Assembly (NCBI RefSeq): GCF_040149665.1
Contig: NZ_JBEFLP010000001.1
Location: 2,108,001 to 2,172,000 of the forward strand
Length of the DNA stretch: 64,000 nt
DNA from: Sulfitobacter sp. HNIBRBA3233
Lineage (GTDB): Bacteria; Pseudomonadota; Alphaproteobacteria; Rhodobacterales; Rhodobacteraceae
Direction of reading: 5' to 3'
Shown here: one piece after another, positions 43,096 to 51,799 of the stretch
Layout: each line of letters opens with the position of its first letter
Position numbering within the stretch: the stretch's first letter is position 1
Program-made: the position numbers and the translations under genes
Notes under the pieces: generated by a model
What the model was told of the DNA's origin: nothing
The model's input: the letters and a program-made list of their open reading frames with translations, nothing else
The model's database searches: none

Positions 43096-44424
43096 ATGAC
43101 CAAGGATCTCGCCGCATTCGCCAAGAAGACCGGCGTCAAATACTTCATGATCTCTTTCACCGATCTCTTCGGCGGACAGCGGGCCAAGCTGGTGCCGGCG
43201 CAGGCAATCGCCGAAATGCAGGAAAACGGCGCGGGCTTTGCCGGATTTGCCACATGGCTCGACATGACGCCCGCAGACCCCGACATGCTGGCCGTGCCCG
43301 ATCCCTCCTCTGTGATCCAGCTGCCCTGGAAACCCGAGGTGGCATGGGTCGCGGCGAATTGCGTGATGGAAGGCGAGGACGTCGCACAGGCACCGCGCAA
43401 CGTGCTGCGCCGCCTGATCGAGGAAGCGGCGGACGAGGGGCTCCACGTCAAGACCGGGGTAGAGGCCGAATATTTCCTGCTGACGCCCGAAGGCGACCGG
43501 ATCAGCGATCCCTACGATACGGCGGCCAAGCCATGCTATGACCAGCAAGCTGTCATGCGGCGCTACGACGTGGTCCGCGAAATCTGCGATTACATGCTGG
43601 ACATGGGATGGGAGGCCTACCAGAACGACCACGAGGACGCGAACGGGCAGTTCGAAATGAACTGGGCTTTCGACGATGTTCTGAAAACCGCCGACAAGCA
43701 TTCCTTCTTCAAATTCATGACCAAGAGCGTGGCGGAAAAGCACGGCTTCCGCGCGACCTTTATGCCCAAACCCATCGAGGGGCTGACCGGCAACGGCTGC
43801 CATGTGCATGTCTCGGTCTGGGACGCGCCGGGGCGTGCCGCGAAAACCAACGTGTTTGCGGGCGAAGGGTCGGGCCAGACCGGCGAGGTTGGGCTGAGCG
43901 CGCGGGGCGCGCATTTCCTCGGCGGGATCATGAAACACGCCAAGGCGCTGGCCGCGATCACCAACCCGACGGTCAACAGCTACAAACGCATCAATGCGCC
44001 GCGCACTGCATCCGGCGCCACGTGGGCTCCGAATACCGTGACATGGACAGGCAACAACCGCACGCACATGGTGCGCGTCCCGGCACCCGGCCGGTTCGAG
44101 CTTCGCCTGCCGGATGGCGCTGCAAACCCCTATCTGCTGCAGGCCGTGATCATTGCCGCGGGGCTCAGCGGGCTGCGGACCAAGGCCGATCCCGGCAAAC
44201 GGCACGATATCGACATGTACGCCGAGGGGCACAAGGTCCGCGGCGCGCCGAAGCTGCCACTGAACCTGCTGGACGCCCTGCGAGAGTTCGACCGTGACAA
44301 GGCCCTGAAGGCGGCGATGGGGAATGCCTTTGCCGATTCCTATGTCAAGATGAAGACGCAGGAGTGGGAGGACTTCACCGCGCATTTCAGCCAGTGGGAG
44401 CGTGACAATACGCTCGACATCTAA
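43096..44424 (+). CDS. glnT: Type III glutamine synthetase-like ligase (GlnT/GmaS)
   Basis: The 442-residue protein is of the GlnT/GmaS group: VKYFMISFTDLFGGQRAKLVPAQAI-type start, EAEYFLLTPEGD, YQNDHEDANGQFEMNW, NGCHVHVSVWD and APNTVTWTGNNRTHMVRVP. Members make either glutamine-like amides or gamma-glutamylmethylamide. Behind glxBCD it could be the first step of the N-methylglutamate route, but no N-methylglutamate dehydrogenase genes (mgdABCD) are in this window, so nitrogen assimilation in general is equally possible. AAGGACAG precedes the ATG. Confidence 0.87.
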   Translation: MTKDLAAFAKKTGVKYFMISFTDLFGGQRAKLVPAQAIAEMQENGAGFAGFATWLDMTPADPDMLAVPDPSSVIQLPWKPEVAWVAANCVMEGEDVAQAPRNVLRRLIEEAADEGLHVKTGVEAEYFLLTPEGDRISDPYDTAAKPCYDQQAVMRRYDVVREICDYMLDMGWEAYQNDHEDANGQFEMNWAFDDVLKTADKHSFFKFMTKSVAEKHGFRATFMPKPIEGLTGNGCHVHVSVWDAPGRAAKTNVFAGEGSGQTGEVGLSARGAHFLGGIMKHAKALAAITNPTVNSYKRINAPRTASGATWAPNTVTWTGNNRTHMVRVPAPGRFELRLPDGAANPYLLQAVIIAAGLSGLRTKADPGKRHDIDMYAEGHKVRGAPKLPLNLLDALREFDRDKALKAAMGNAFADSYVKMKTQEWEDFTAHFSQWERDNTLDI

Positions 44425-44483
44425 CGCTGTGCCTATCCCTTCGCCACGCGCTGTCCTAGGGTGGCCGGACGGAGGGCCGCCAC

Positions 44484-45062
44484 ATGCGCCAAGACAACGC
44501 ACATCCAGTGATCGCAATCGGCGGCTCGGCCGGGGGCATCGGCGCCATGCAGGAACTGCTTGCCGCGATCCGCGCCCCTCTTGCCGCACCCGTTATCATC
44601 GCCGTGCATTCGGTCGCGCAATCGAAGCTGACCGAGGTTCTGCAACAGGGATCCTCCCTGACGATCCGGCGGATCGAAGACGGCACTGTTCCCGAACCGG
44701 GCGTCATCCACATCGTCCCCGGCGGGCGGCATGCCTATTTCAGATCCGGTAAACTGCGGCTCTCGGAGGATGTCACCGACAGCGGGTTCCGCCCTTCCAT
44801 CGACATGCTGTTCATGACGCTGGCTGCGGAATACCAGTCGCGCGCCATCGCTGTGATCCTGTCGGGCATGTTGCAGGACGGGATGCGGGGCGCACAGGTG
44901 ATCTATGATCTGGGCGGTCGCACCGTTGTTCAGAACCCCGATGACGCGGTCTATGAAAGCATGCCTGCGGCAGTGATACGTGCCGATCACCCCCGTGCGG
45001 TCCTGACCGCCACCGAGCTGGGCCAATGGCTGGTGGACGAGGTCGGATTTCTCGAAGATTGA
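44484..45062 (+). CDS. Stand-alone CheB-type methylesterase domain
   Basis: The 192-residue protein consists of the CheB catalytic domain only, with no receiver. The triad is visible as S15 (IGGSAGG), H42 (IAVHS) and D132 (LSGMLQDG). Such orphan domains demethylate unknown glutamyl residues. It is not in a chemotaxis operon; a second CheB domain occurs in the hybrid protein at 52.7 kb. It starts 59 bases after glnT. Confidence 0.85.
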   Translation: MRQDNAHPVIAIGGSAGGIGAMQELLAAIRAPLAAPVIIAVHSVAQSKLTEVLQQGSSLTIRRIEDGTVPEPGVIHIVPGGRHAYFRSGKLRLSEDVTDSGFRPSIDMLFMTLAAEYQSRAIAVILSGMLQDGMRGAQVIYDLGGRTVVQNPDDAVYESMPAAVIRADHPRAVLTATELGQWLVDEVGFLED

Positions 45063-45069
45063 ACAAACG

Positions 45070-45096
45070 AAAAAGCCCGGCGCATCGCGCCGGGCT
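45070..45096 (-). terminator. Intrinsic terminator of the Hsp20 gene
   Basis: A 10-bp stem (AGCCCGGCGC / GCGCCGGGCT) with a 3-nt loop is followed by T5 on the minus strand, 25 bases after the hsp20 stop. It may also end the convergent CheB transcript. Confidence 0.9.
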
Positions 45097-45120
45097 CTGA
45101 CGTGAAGATCCTGTTTGGGA

Positions 45121-45591
45121 TCAGTTCACTTTTTCGGCGTCGACCACGTCTTTTGCGATGGCGCGGCGGGTCGATTTGATCTCGATCTGGCGTGGTTTCA
45201 GGGCGTCGGGCACCTGACGTTCCAGTTCGATGTGCAGCATGCCGTTGGTGTGGCTCGCGCCGGTCACGATCACGTGGTCGGCCAGATGGAACCGGCGTTC
45301 GAACGCGCGGGTCGCAATGCCACGGTGCAGGTATGTGCGGTCTTCGGTATCTTCCGCCTTGCGCGCCGACACGATCAGCGCACGCTCACGCACTTCGACG
45401 GACAGGTCCGACTCGGCAAAGCCTGCGACGGCAATGGAGATGCGGTACGCGTCGTCTTCCAGCTTCTCGATATTATAGGGCGGATAGCTGGGCTGGCTGG
45501 TTTCGGCAGTCAGCACACGGTCCATCAGGTTTGCGATCTGGTCGAAACCGACAGTTGTTCGGTAGAGTGGTGCAAAGTCAAAATTGCGCAT
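45121..45591 (-). CDS. Small heat shock protein, Hsp20/IbpA family
   Basis: The 156-residue protein begins MRNFDFAPLYRTTVGFDQIANLMD, the IbpA-type start, and carries an alpha-crystallin domain (about residues 35-130) with GIATRAFERRFHLADHV. It is an ATP-independent holdase. Three nearby in-frame ATGs exist upstream; the chosen one has GAGG seven bases before it and matches the family N-terminus. An RpoH-like promoter and a ROSE-like RNA thermometer lie upstream. Confidence 0.93.
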   Translation of the reverse strand: MRNFDFAPLYRTTVGFDQIANLMDRVLTAETSQPSYPPYNIEKLEDDAYRISIAVAGFAESDLSVEVRERALIVSARKAEDTEDRTYLHRGIATRAFERRFHLADHVIVTGASHTNGMLHIELERQVPDALKPRQIEIKSTRRAIAKDVVDAEKVN

Positions 45592-45690
45592 GGTCATCCT
45601 CATATCTTGAGCGATTGTTTGCGCGGGACTTCCCAAGGGACAGCCCCGCCTTTCAGCAGTGCCAGAACCCTTTCATAGGCGTTCCGGCAA
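45592..45690 (-). promoter_or_regulatory. ROSE-like RNA thermometer in the hsp20 5' leader
   Basis: In the leader RNA, UCGCU (45614-45610) pairs with AGGA of the ribosome site: UCGCUCA pairs with UGAGGA across an AGAUA loop with one bulged G, the hallmark of ROSE elements (consensus UYGCU). Upstream stems are UGCCGGAAC/GUUCUGGCA and GCGGG/CCCGC enclosing CCC/GGG. Pairings were made by eye; melting has not been tested. Confidence 0.75.
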
Positions 45691-45695
45691 GGCCG

Positions 45696-45723
45696 ATGTG
45701 GGGATCACTGCGCGCGATTCAAG
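45696..45723 (-). promoter_or_regulatory. RpoH-like heat-shock promoter of hsp20
   Basis: On the minus strand CTTGAA (45723-45718), 14 nt, CCCCACAT (45703-45696), close to the sigma-32 consensus (CTTGAA, CCCCATNT). It overlaps the end of the upstream protease gene and gives a leader of about 95 nt. Confidence 0.65.
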
Positions 45724-46525
45724 ACCCGCCGGGGCGCAAAAATTTCGCACCGCCGGCACCGCGATTGCCCACGCCGATCCGCCGCACGGCAGGTGTGGGC
45801 CCGGCCCTGGCCGCCCTCATCGTTTCTTTCAGTTCCGCCACACGGTCGGGCAAAGCCATGCCAACCGTGCGCTCGGTTCCGTTGATATCGGCACCGCCCG
45901 ACACGATCGAGACGATCCGGAACAGGGTACCGTCACGGCGGAACACCGGCGCGCCCGAGGACCCGAAAGTCGTATCGCAATCCATCGCCATGACGCCCTG
46001 GAACTGGTCAACAATCTGGCAAACCCGCTGTATCGAGGGGAGCGATTCACGCCCCCGACCGTAGGATACGACGCTGACCTCGCCATCGCGCGCAGGCAGC
46101 GGCTCGACGTTGAAGGGGGAGATCACGTGCGTCGCGATCGGCTCTGCGAGACGCAGCAGCGCCACGTCGTTGGAGATCCGCGTCATGTAATTCGCGTCGG
46201 CGGGATCGTAGGCCGCGGGGCGCGCGATCTGCACCACGTCACGCTCGGCCGCGGTGTGACCCGACCGGAAACCGGCGCGAAAGCGCAAGCTCGATGCGTC
46301 GCGCGGCCGGCCTTCGCCGTCCACAGTGCAATGCGCCGCGGTCAGCACAAGGTCGGGAGCGATCAACGTGCCAGTGCAAAAACCGGACGTTCCGATATCG
46401 AGCCTGCCGACCGCTCTCCACGGCGTGGCACCCTCAAGACGATCCAGACCGACAAGGGGGCTGTCGGCAACGGCAGGCGTCGCAAGGGCCGCCAACATTA
46501 GGATGATCGACCTAAGGTTTAACAA
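45719..46525 (-). CDS. Secreted trypsin-like serine protease, second of a tandem pair
   Basis: With a TTG start (46525) the protein has a clean signal peptide (MLNLRSIILMLAALATPAVA). The S1 triad is visible as His in LTAAHC, Asp in SNDVALLRLA and Ser in GSSGAPVF. Two further Cys pairs (FCTG/AHC and VCQI/DCD) match the upstream paralog. CAGGAG seven bases before the TTG supports the start; ATG alternatives upstream lie inside the previous gene without signal-peptide character. The start overlaps the upstream stop by 14 bases. The role is unknown. Confidence 0.85.
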   Translation of the reverse strand: MLNLRSIILMLAALATPAVADSPLVGLDRLEGATPWRAVGRLDIGTSGFCTGTLIAPDLVLTAAHCTVDGEGRPRDASSLRFRAGFRSGHTAAERDVVQIARPAAYDPADANYMTRISNDVALLRLAEPIATHVISPFNVEPLPARDGEVSVVSYGRGRESLPSIQRVCQIVDQFQGVMAMDCDTTFGSSGAPVFRRDGTLFRIVSIVSGGADINGTERTVGMALPDRVAELKETMRAARAGPTPAVRRIGVGNRGAGGAKFLRPGGS

Positions 46526-47333
46526 ATTTCGCTCCTGTGTCGCGACGCTCCTCGCCCACGCGCACCCGTTGCTGTGCCGATGTTCCGCGCAGATACACGC
46601 CATTGCCCGCCACCAGTTCGGCCTGAAGCTCGGCGAGCGGCTGGCCCAGTGCGGTCCCCAGCGACACCTGTTTCCCCAACACCTCCGCCTTGGCAGAGAC
46701 GACCGAGACGATCTGCGCCACGCCGTCCTCGACCACGAAGATCGGCGCGCCGCTCGACCCGAAATTGACCGAACAGGACGTCACGAGAACACCTTCCTGA
46801 CGGGCAAGGACCTTGCAGACCTCTTGCAGAGAGGGTGCTTCAGACCGGTCCATGGCGTAGCTCACCACGCCGACGCTGTCGCCTTCGCGCGGACGCGAGG
46901 CGGTCTTGAACGGCACAATCGATGTGTTGCGGATCGGCTGTGACAGTTCCAGCAGCGCCAGATCGTTGCGTACCCGGGTCGACGACAGCTTGTCGTTATA
47001 GACATAGTCGGGGTGCACCACGGCGCGGACCACGTTGCGATAGGCACCGGCCCTGCCGTTGCGCCATCCCGCCAGAAATTCCACATGGGCTTCGTTCAGG
47101 CGTTCACCGGTTTCGCGATCGAACAGACAATGCGCCGCTGTCAGGACAAGTTTCGGCGCGATCAGTGCGCCGGTGCAAAAACCGGACCCGTTGATGTCGA
47201 GCCTGCCAACCGCCTCCCACGCTTTCGCGTCGTCACCGTTATCGAGCCGCTTGAGACGCGCGTCATCCGCCACCGCCCCGGAGGTAAGGGTCAGCCAGAG
47301 AAATAGCAGTGTCATCAGCCGCCGCACGCGCAA
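46512..47333 (-). CDS. Secreted trypsin-like serine protease, first of a tandem pair
   Basis: The 273-residue protein has a signal peptide (about residues 1-22, ending GAVA) and the S1 triad: LTAAHC (His), RNDLALLEL (Asp) and FGSSGAPIF (Ser). It shares VGRLDI, GSGFCTGALIAP and the flanking cysteines with its neighbour, so the two arose by duplication. Its C-terminus has a basic tail (RVRVGEERRDTG). Substrates are unknown. Confidence 0.88.
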   Translation of the reverse strand: MRVRRLMTLLFLWLTLTSGAVADDARLKRLDNGDDAKAWEAVGRLDINGSGFCTGALIAPKLVLTAAHCLFDRETGERLNEAHVEFLAGWRNGRAGAYRNVVRAVVHPDYVYNDKLSSTRVRNDLALLELSQPIRNTSIVPFKTASRPREGDSVGVVSYAMDRSEAPSLQEVCKVLARQEGVLVTSCSVNFGSSGAPIFVVEDGVAQIVSVVSAKAEVLGKQVSLGTALGQPLAELQAELVAGNGVYLRGTSAQQRVRVGEERRDTGAKFVKP

Positions 47334-47400
47334 TCCCCCATGAATACCGTTCGCATAAATCCGGCTTAGCCACAGGTTGCGGCAAAAATGAGGCAGATTG

Positions 47401-48792
47401 TTATCGCAGACGGGGAATTGCCGGATCCTGACGCGGGGTCGCCTCCAGCGCGGGCGGCTTTGGCCCGCCCCACGCCCAATCCAGAAGCTCGACGGAGTGT
47501 ACCACCGGCACCCGCGCGGCCGACCCGATCTGCATCATGCAGCCGATATTGCCCGCCGCGATGATATCGGGGTTTTTCGCCTCCAGCGTCCTGACCTTGC
47601 GCGCCTTGAGCTGTCCCGAAATCTCGGGCTGCATCAGGTTGTAGGTGCCTGCCGATCCGCAGCAGAGGTGGGAATCCGCAGGTTCGACAATGACGAATCC
47701 CGCTTTCTTCAAAAGCGCCTTCGGCTGCGTCTTGATCTGCTGACCGTGCTGAAGCGAACACGCGGCATGATAGGCCACGACGGTGCCTTCCTCGGGGCGC
47801 TCGGCGCGGCTTCGCGCGTCGGTTCCGGCGATCCATTCCTTGGCTGGCTGCCATGGCGCACCCTGCGCGTCGGTTTCGGTAAGATCGGTCAGAACCTCGC
47901 TGACGTCCTTGGCAATCGCGGCCACCCGTGCAGCATCTTCCGCCAGCGGATGATTGCGGAACATATGCCCGTAATCCTTCACCGTTGTGCCACATCCCGA
48001 GGTATTGATCACAATCGCGTCCAGCCCGCCTGCGTGCATCTCGCGGACCCATGCGCGGATGTTGCGCGCAGCGGTGGCGTGGCTCTCGTCGGTCTTGCCC
48101 ATATGGTGGGTCAACGCCCCGCAACAGCCCGCCCCCTCTGCCACGACCACTTCGGCGCCGAGGCGTGTAAGCAGGCGGATCGTCGCATCGTTGATATCGG
48201 TGTTCAGCGCCTTCTGCGCGCAGCCCGTCATCAACGCGACGCGCATCCGTTTCGGTGCCAGCGGCGCAAAGCTTTGGGGATCATCGTTTCTGCTGACCGG
48301 CGGAATGGTTTTCGGAGCCATCTCCAGCATGGCGCGCAGCCTTGCGTCCGGCATCAGCCGCGCGAAGGGGCGCCCCAGCTTCGCGCCCAGCAGCGCCACA
48401 CGAAAGCGCATCGGGTAGGGCAGGATGCGCGCGAGAATCCAGCGCAGCGCACGGTCCCCGAGGGGGCGTTTGTAGCGCTGTTCGATATAGTCGCGCGCGT
48501 GATCGACCAGATGCATGTAATGCACGCCCGACGGGCAGGTCGTCATACAGGCAAGGCAGCTCAGACAGCGGTCGATATGCTTGACCGTCTTGGCATCCGG
48601 CACCCTTTCGTTCTCGAGCATGTCCTTGATCAGGTAGATACGCCCCCGGGGACTGTCGAGCTCGTCGCCCAGAACCTGATAGGTCGGGCATGTGGCCGTG
48701 CAAAAACCGCAATGCACACAGGCGCGCAATATCTCGTTGCTGCGCGCGATGGCCGGATCTTCAAGCTGCGCCTTGGTGAATGTCGTCTGCAT
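47401..48792 (-). CDS. glcF: Glycolate oxidase iron-sulfur subunit GlcF
   Basis: The 463-residue protein has two 4Fe-4S motifs near the N-terminus (CVHCGFCTATCP and CLSCLACMTTCPSG) and two CCG-type cysteine-rich domains (GAGCCGALTHHMG, HLCCGSAGTYN), the GlcF layout. It passes electrons from the flavin subunits to the quinone pool. It is the last gene of the glcD-glcE-membrane gene-glcF set. Confidence 0.93.
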   Translation of the reverse strand: MQTTFTKAQLEDPAIARSNEILRACVHCGFCTATCPTYQVLGDELDSPRGRIYLIKDMLENERVPDAKTVKHIDRCLSCLACMTTCPSGVHYMHLVDHARDYIEQRYKRPLGDRALRWILARILPYPMRFRVALLGAKLGRPFARLMPDARLRAMLEMAPKTIPPVSRNDDPQSFAPLAPKRMRVALMTGCAQKALNTDINDATIRLLTRLGAEVVVAEGAGCCGALTHHMGKTDESHATAARNIRAWVREMHAGGLDAIVINTSGCGTTVKDYGHMFRNHPLAEDAARVAAIAKDVSEVLTDLTETDAQGAPWQPAKEWIAGTDARSRAERPEEGTVVAYHAACSLQHGQQIKTQPKALLKKAGFVIVEPADSHLCCGSAGTYNLMQPEISGQLKARKVRTLEAKNPDIIAAGNIGCMMQIGSAARVPVVHSVELLDWAWGGPKPPALEATPRQDPAIPRLR

Positions 48793-48801
48793 ATGCCGCC
48801 C

Positions 48802-49167
48802 CTAAACTGTCATCAGACTGGCGCTCGCCAGTCCGAACCAGGGCACGGTTGTGCCCAGTGATCCCATCACGGCAGTCCAGCGGCGCATCGGAACGCTTCG
48901 GTCCGCACGCCGCAACGCCTGGGCGCCATAGGCCAGCACACCGACCCACCCGCCCCAGATGAAGACCATCGCCGCGCCTGTCACGAGGATATTCACACCC
49001 CAGACCGGCGCAAAGGCGTAGCGCAGGACGAGGCCAGTCGCCGCACAGATTGCGGTGAAGAGGGCAAGCCTACGGAACGCCCGTGGCGAGGGCCCCGCCG
49101 CGGTCAATGCACGGAACGCGAGCGGCCCGCCGATGAAAACCAATACGAAGACGATGATGTAACTCAT
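48802..49167 (-). CDS. Four-helix membrane protein between glcE and glcF
   Basis: The 121-residue protein has about four membrane segments (residues 1-20, 31-52, 55-82 and 100-120) and no motif known to me. Its start overlaps the glcE stop by four bases and glcF follows after nine bases, so it is translated as part of the glycolate oxidase operon. A membrane anchor or partner for GlcDEF is possible. Confidence 0.75.
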   Translation of the reverse strand: MSYIIVFVLVFIGGPLAFRALTAAGPSPRAFRRLALFTAICAATGLVLRYAFAPVWGVNILVTGAAMVFIWGGWVGVLAYGAQALRRADRSVPMRRWTAVMGSLGTTVPWFGLASASLMTV

Positions 49168-50255
49168 CCCATCAAACCCTTGTTCAATATCCCGCGCGGA
49201 TCGAAACGTGCGCGAATGCCAGCGGTCAACCTTGCCACGCCTTCCGGTTCCGGCTGGAAGCGCGGCTGCCCGCTGCCCCGCACGAGGGTCGCATGGCCAC
49301 CGAAATCGCCCAGCGCAGACCGCAGATCATACCCTGCCTCTGTATGCAGCCAGACAAGACCGCCGGCCCAGTCGTAGAAAACACCCTGCGCGCCCGACCG
49401 CTGCGCCAGCATGGGCCCCTCTGACGGCTTGCACGAGATCCGCCATATATCCCCCTGCGCCTTTGCAAATGTTTCGACGTCGCGTACGGCTGTCCAGCGC
49501 GCGGCGCTCTCCTGCGCGCCTTCGACATCGATATCATCTATTCGCAAATGATCCCTCAACGCCTGACAACGATAGGATACAGACGGTGCGAAGCCTTCCA
49601 GACGCAGCATGGTTTCGCCCTGCGCCGGATCATGGGCGGCGCCGGAGACCTCGAAGGGGCTGCTCAGCGCGCGGGCCAGAACCGCGACCGCATCGCCGTC
49701 CGACAAGCCGCGAAGGACCAGCGTCGCCTCAGTCTCGGGAAGCGGCTGCGTCTTGAAGGAAACCTCGCTTAGGACACCCAAGGTGCCATGTGCGCCGGAC
49801 AACAGCTTTACCAAGTCGTAGCCGGTGACATTCTTCATCACGCGGCCACCGTTCTTGATGATCTGCCCCGTCCCGTCCACGAACCGCACACCCAGAAGGA
49901 AATCGCGCGCGGCGCCCACGGAAATGCGACGCGGCCCCGACACATTGGCCGACATCACACCGCCGATTGTCGGCGTACCGGAGGTGCCCAGAAGCGGCCG
50001 GTGATCCATCGGCTCGAATGCGAGCCGCTGGTTTTCCGCGGCAAGCGCCTCTTCGATCCGGGCGACCGGCGTGCCCGGTTGGGCAACCATCGTCATCGCA
50101 CCGGGTTCATAGAGCACGATACCGTCCATCGCACTGGTGCTGAGCGGATCGCCTTCTGCCTCCACCCCGCGCGTTCCGCCGCCCCGCAGGCTCAGCGGCG
50201 CATTCGCCGCTCTGACAATCTCGGCGAGGGCCGCTTCGTCTTGTGGAAGGTGCAT
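49164..50255 (-). CDS. glcE: Glycolate oxidase FAD-binding subunit GlcE
   Basis: The 363-residue protein has the FAD-binding type 4 half-domain: RGGGTRGVEAEG, IGGVMSANVSGPRR, GRVMKNVTGYDLVKLL and SGAHGTLGVLSEVSF. It is shorter than GlcD and lacks the full cap domain, as usual for GlcE. Four bases overlap the downstream membrane gene. Confidence 0.92.
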   Translation of the reverse strand: MHLPQDEAALAEIVRAANAPLSLRGGGTRGVEAEGDPLSTSAMDGIVLYEPGAMTMVAQPGTPVARIEEALAAENQRLAFEPMDHRPLLGTSGTPTIGGVMSANVSGPRRISVGAARDFLLGVRFVDGTGQIIKNGGRVMKNVTGYDLVKLLSGAHGTLGVLSEVSFKTQPLPETEATLVLRGLSDGDAVAVLARALSSPFEVSGAAHDPAQGETMLRLEGFAPSVSYRCQALRDHLRIDDIDVEGAQESAARWTAVRDVETFAKAQGDIWRISCKPSEGPMLAQRSGAQGVFYDWAGGLVWLHTEAGYDLRSALGDFGGHATLVRGSGQPRFQPEPEGVARLTAGIRARFDPRGILNKGLMG

Positions 50256-50311
50256 GTCTGTTCTGGCCTCATATGCTCCGGGAGATACGGGGGCTGGCCC
50301 CGCACCCCGAT

Positions 50312-51760
50312 CTATTCCGCTGCGACCCTGACCGTCCGGCGCGCTCCGGAGGCGTCCAGCGGAAACACTTTTGCCGGGTTCAGCAGCCAGTCGGGATCGA
50401 AAACATCCTTGACCGCCATCTGCGCTTCAAGGTCGGCAGGCGCAAACTGCACATGCATCAGGTCGCGCTTTTCGATCCCGACGCCGTGCTCACCGGTCAG
50501 GCAACCACCGACCTCGACGCAAAGCTTGAGAATATCCGCGCCGAAAGCCTCGCACAGCTCGAGATCGCCGGGTTTGTTGGCATCAAACAGGATCAGCGGA
50601 TGCATGTTGCCGTCACCGGCGTGAAAGACGTTGCCCACCTTCAGGCCGTAGCTCTCGCTCATCTCGCCGATGCGGCGCAGGACATGCGGCAAGGACGACA
50701 CGGGAATGGTTCCGTCGAGACACATGTAGTCGTTGATCTGCCCCATCGCGCCGAAGGCGCTTTTGCGGCCAAGCCAGATGGCGGCGGATTCCTCGGCCGA
50801 GCGGCTCTCGCGCAGCTCCACAGGATTGTGGCGGCGCGCGATTTCCGTGATCAGACCCAGCTGGTGGTCGATCTCGGCATCGGATCCTTCGACCTCGACG
50901 ATCAGCAGCGCTTCGCACATCGGATAACCGGCTTTGGCAAAGGCTTCCGTGGCCTCGATGCAGGGGCGGTCCATGAATTCGATCGCGACGGGCAGAACGC
51001 CTGCGCGGATGATATCGCTCACGCATTCCCCGGCGACGGCGTTGTCATCGAAGCCCATCAGCACCGGCCGCGCGCCTTCCGGCTTGTGCAGAATACGCAG
51101 GGTCGCTTCGGTCACGACGCCAAGCTGCCCTTCCGAGCCGCACACAAGACCCAGAAGATCCAGTCCGCCCGCATCCAGATGGGCGCCCCCGATCTCGACG
51201 ATTTCGCCATCCATCAGGACCATCCTGACGCCCAGAAGGTTGTTCGTCGTCACCCCGTACTTCAGACAGTGCGCACCGCCCGAATTCATCGCAATGTTGC
51301 CCGCGATCGCGCAGGCAAGCTGGCTCGACGGGTCCGGCGCGTAGAAAAATCCCTCTTCCTCGACAGCACCGGTCACGCTGAGGTTCGTGCGGCCGGTCTG
51401 TACCCGGATGAAGCGGTTGTCATAATCCGTCTCCAGAACGTCATTCATCCGCGCCACACCGAGAATCACGCAATCGGCTGTCGGCAGCGCACCGCCTGCC
51501 AGCGACGTCCCGGATCCACGCGGCACCACCGGCACGCCCTCTTCGTGGCAAATACGAAGGACGTCAGAGACCTCTTCGGTGGTGGAGGGCAGGACAGCAA
51601 CCATCGGCGGACAGCGGTACGCGGTCAGCGCATCGCATTCATAGGCGCGCGTCTCGGCAACATCGTCGATCACCGCGTCATCGGGAAGCACCTTGCGAAG
51701 ACGGGCGACAACCCTGTCCTTTATCCGCAGAATTTCCGGATTGGGATCTGGCATTTCCAT
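50312..51760 (-). CDS. glcD: Glycolate oxidase catalytic flavin subunit GlcD
   Basis: The 482-residue protein has the FAD-binding fold (VPRGSGTSLAGGALP, GNIAMNSGGAHCLKYG, VCGSEGQLGVVTEATL) and the catalytic cap with HAGDGNMHPLILFD and GGCLTGEHGVGIEKRD. It oxidises glycolate to glyoxylate. AAGGAATG seven bases before MEMPDP fixes the start. It is the first gene of the glc operon and follows a promoter overlapped by an operator-like palindrome. Confidence 0.95.
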   Translation of the reverse strand: MEMPDPNPEILRIKDRVVARLRKVLPDDAVIDDVAETRAYECDALTAYRCPPMVAVLPSTTEEVSDVLRICHEEGVPVVPRGSGTSLAGGALPTADCVILGVARMNDVLETDYDNRFIRVQTGRTNLSVTGAVEEEGFFYAPDPSSQLACAIAGNIAMNSGGAHCLKYGVTTNNLLGVRMVLMDGEIVEIGGAHLDAGGLDLLGLVCGSEGQLGVVTEATLRILHKPEGARPVLMGFDDNAVAGECVSDIIRAGVLPVAIEFMDRPCIEATEAFAKAGYPMCEALLIVEVEGSDAEIDHQLGLITEIARRHNPVELRESRSAEESAAIWLGRKSAFGAMGQINDYMCLDGTIPVSSLPHVLRRIGEMSESYGLKVGNVFHAGDGNMHPLILFDANKPGDLELCEAFGADILKLCVEVGGCLTGEHGVGIEKRDLMHVQFAPADLEAQMAVKDVFDPDWLLNPAKVFPLDASGARRTVRVAAE

Positions 51761-51799
51761 GGCACATTCCTTGCATCGTCTGCTGATCGCACCGATCAC

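Noticed and set aside
45670..45690. GGAAC upstream of hsp20 as an EcfG promoter
   Set aside because: The bases at the -10 distance are GGCA rather than CGTT, and the GGAAC lies within a thermometer hairpin; the RpoH-like promoter fits better.
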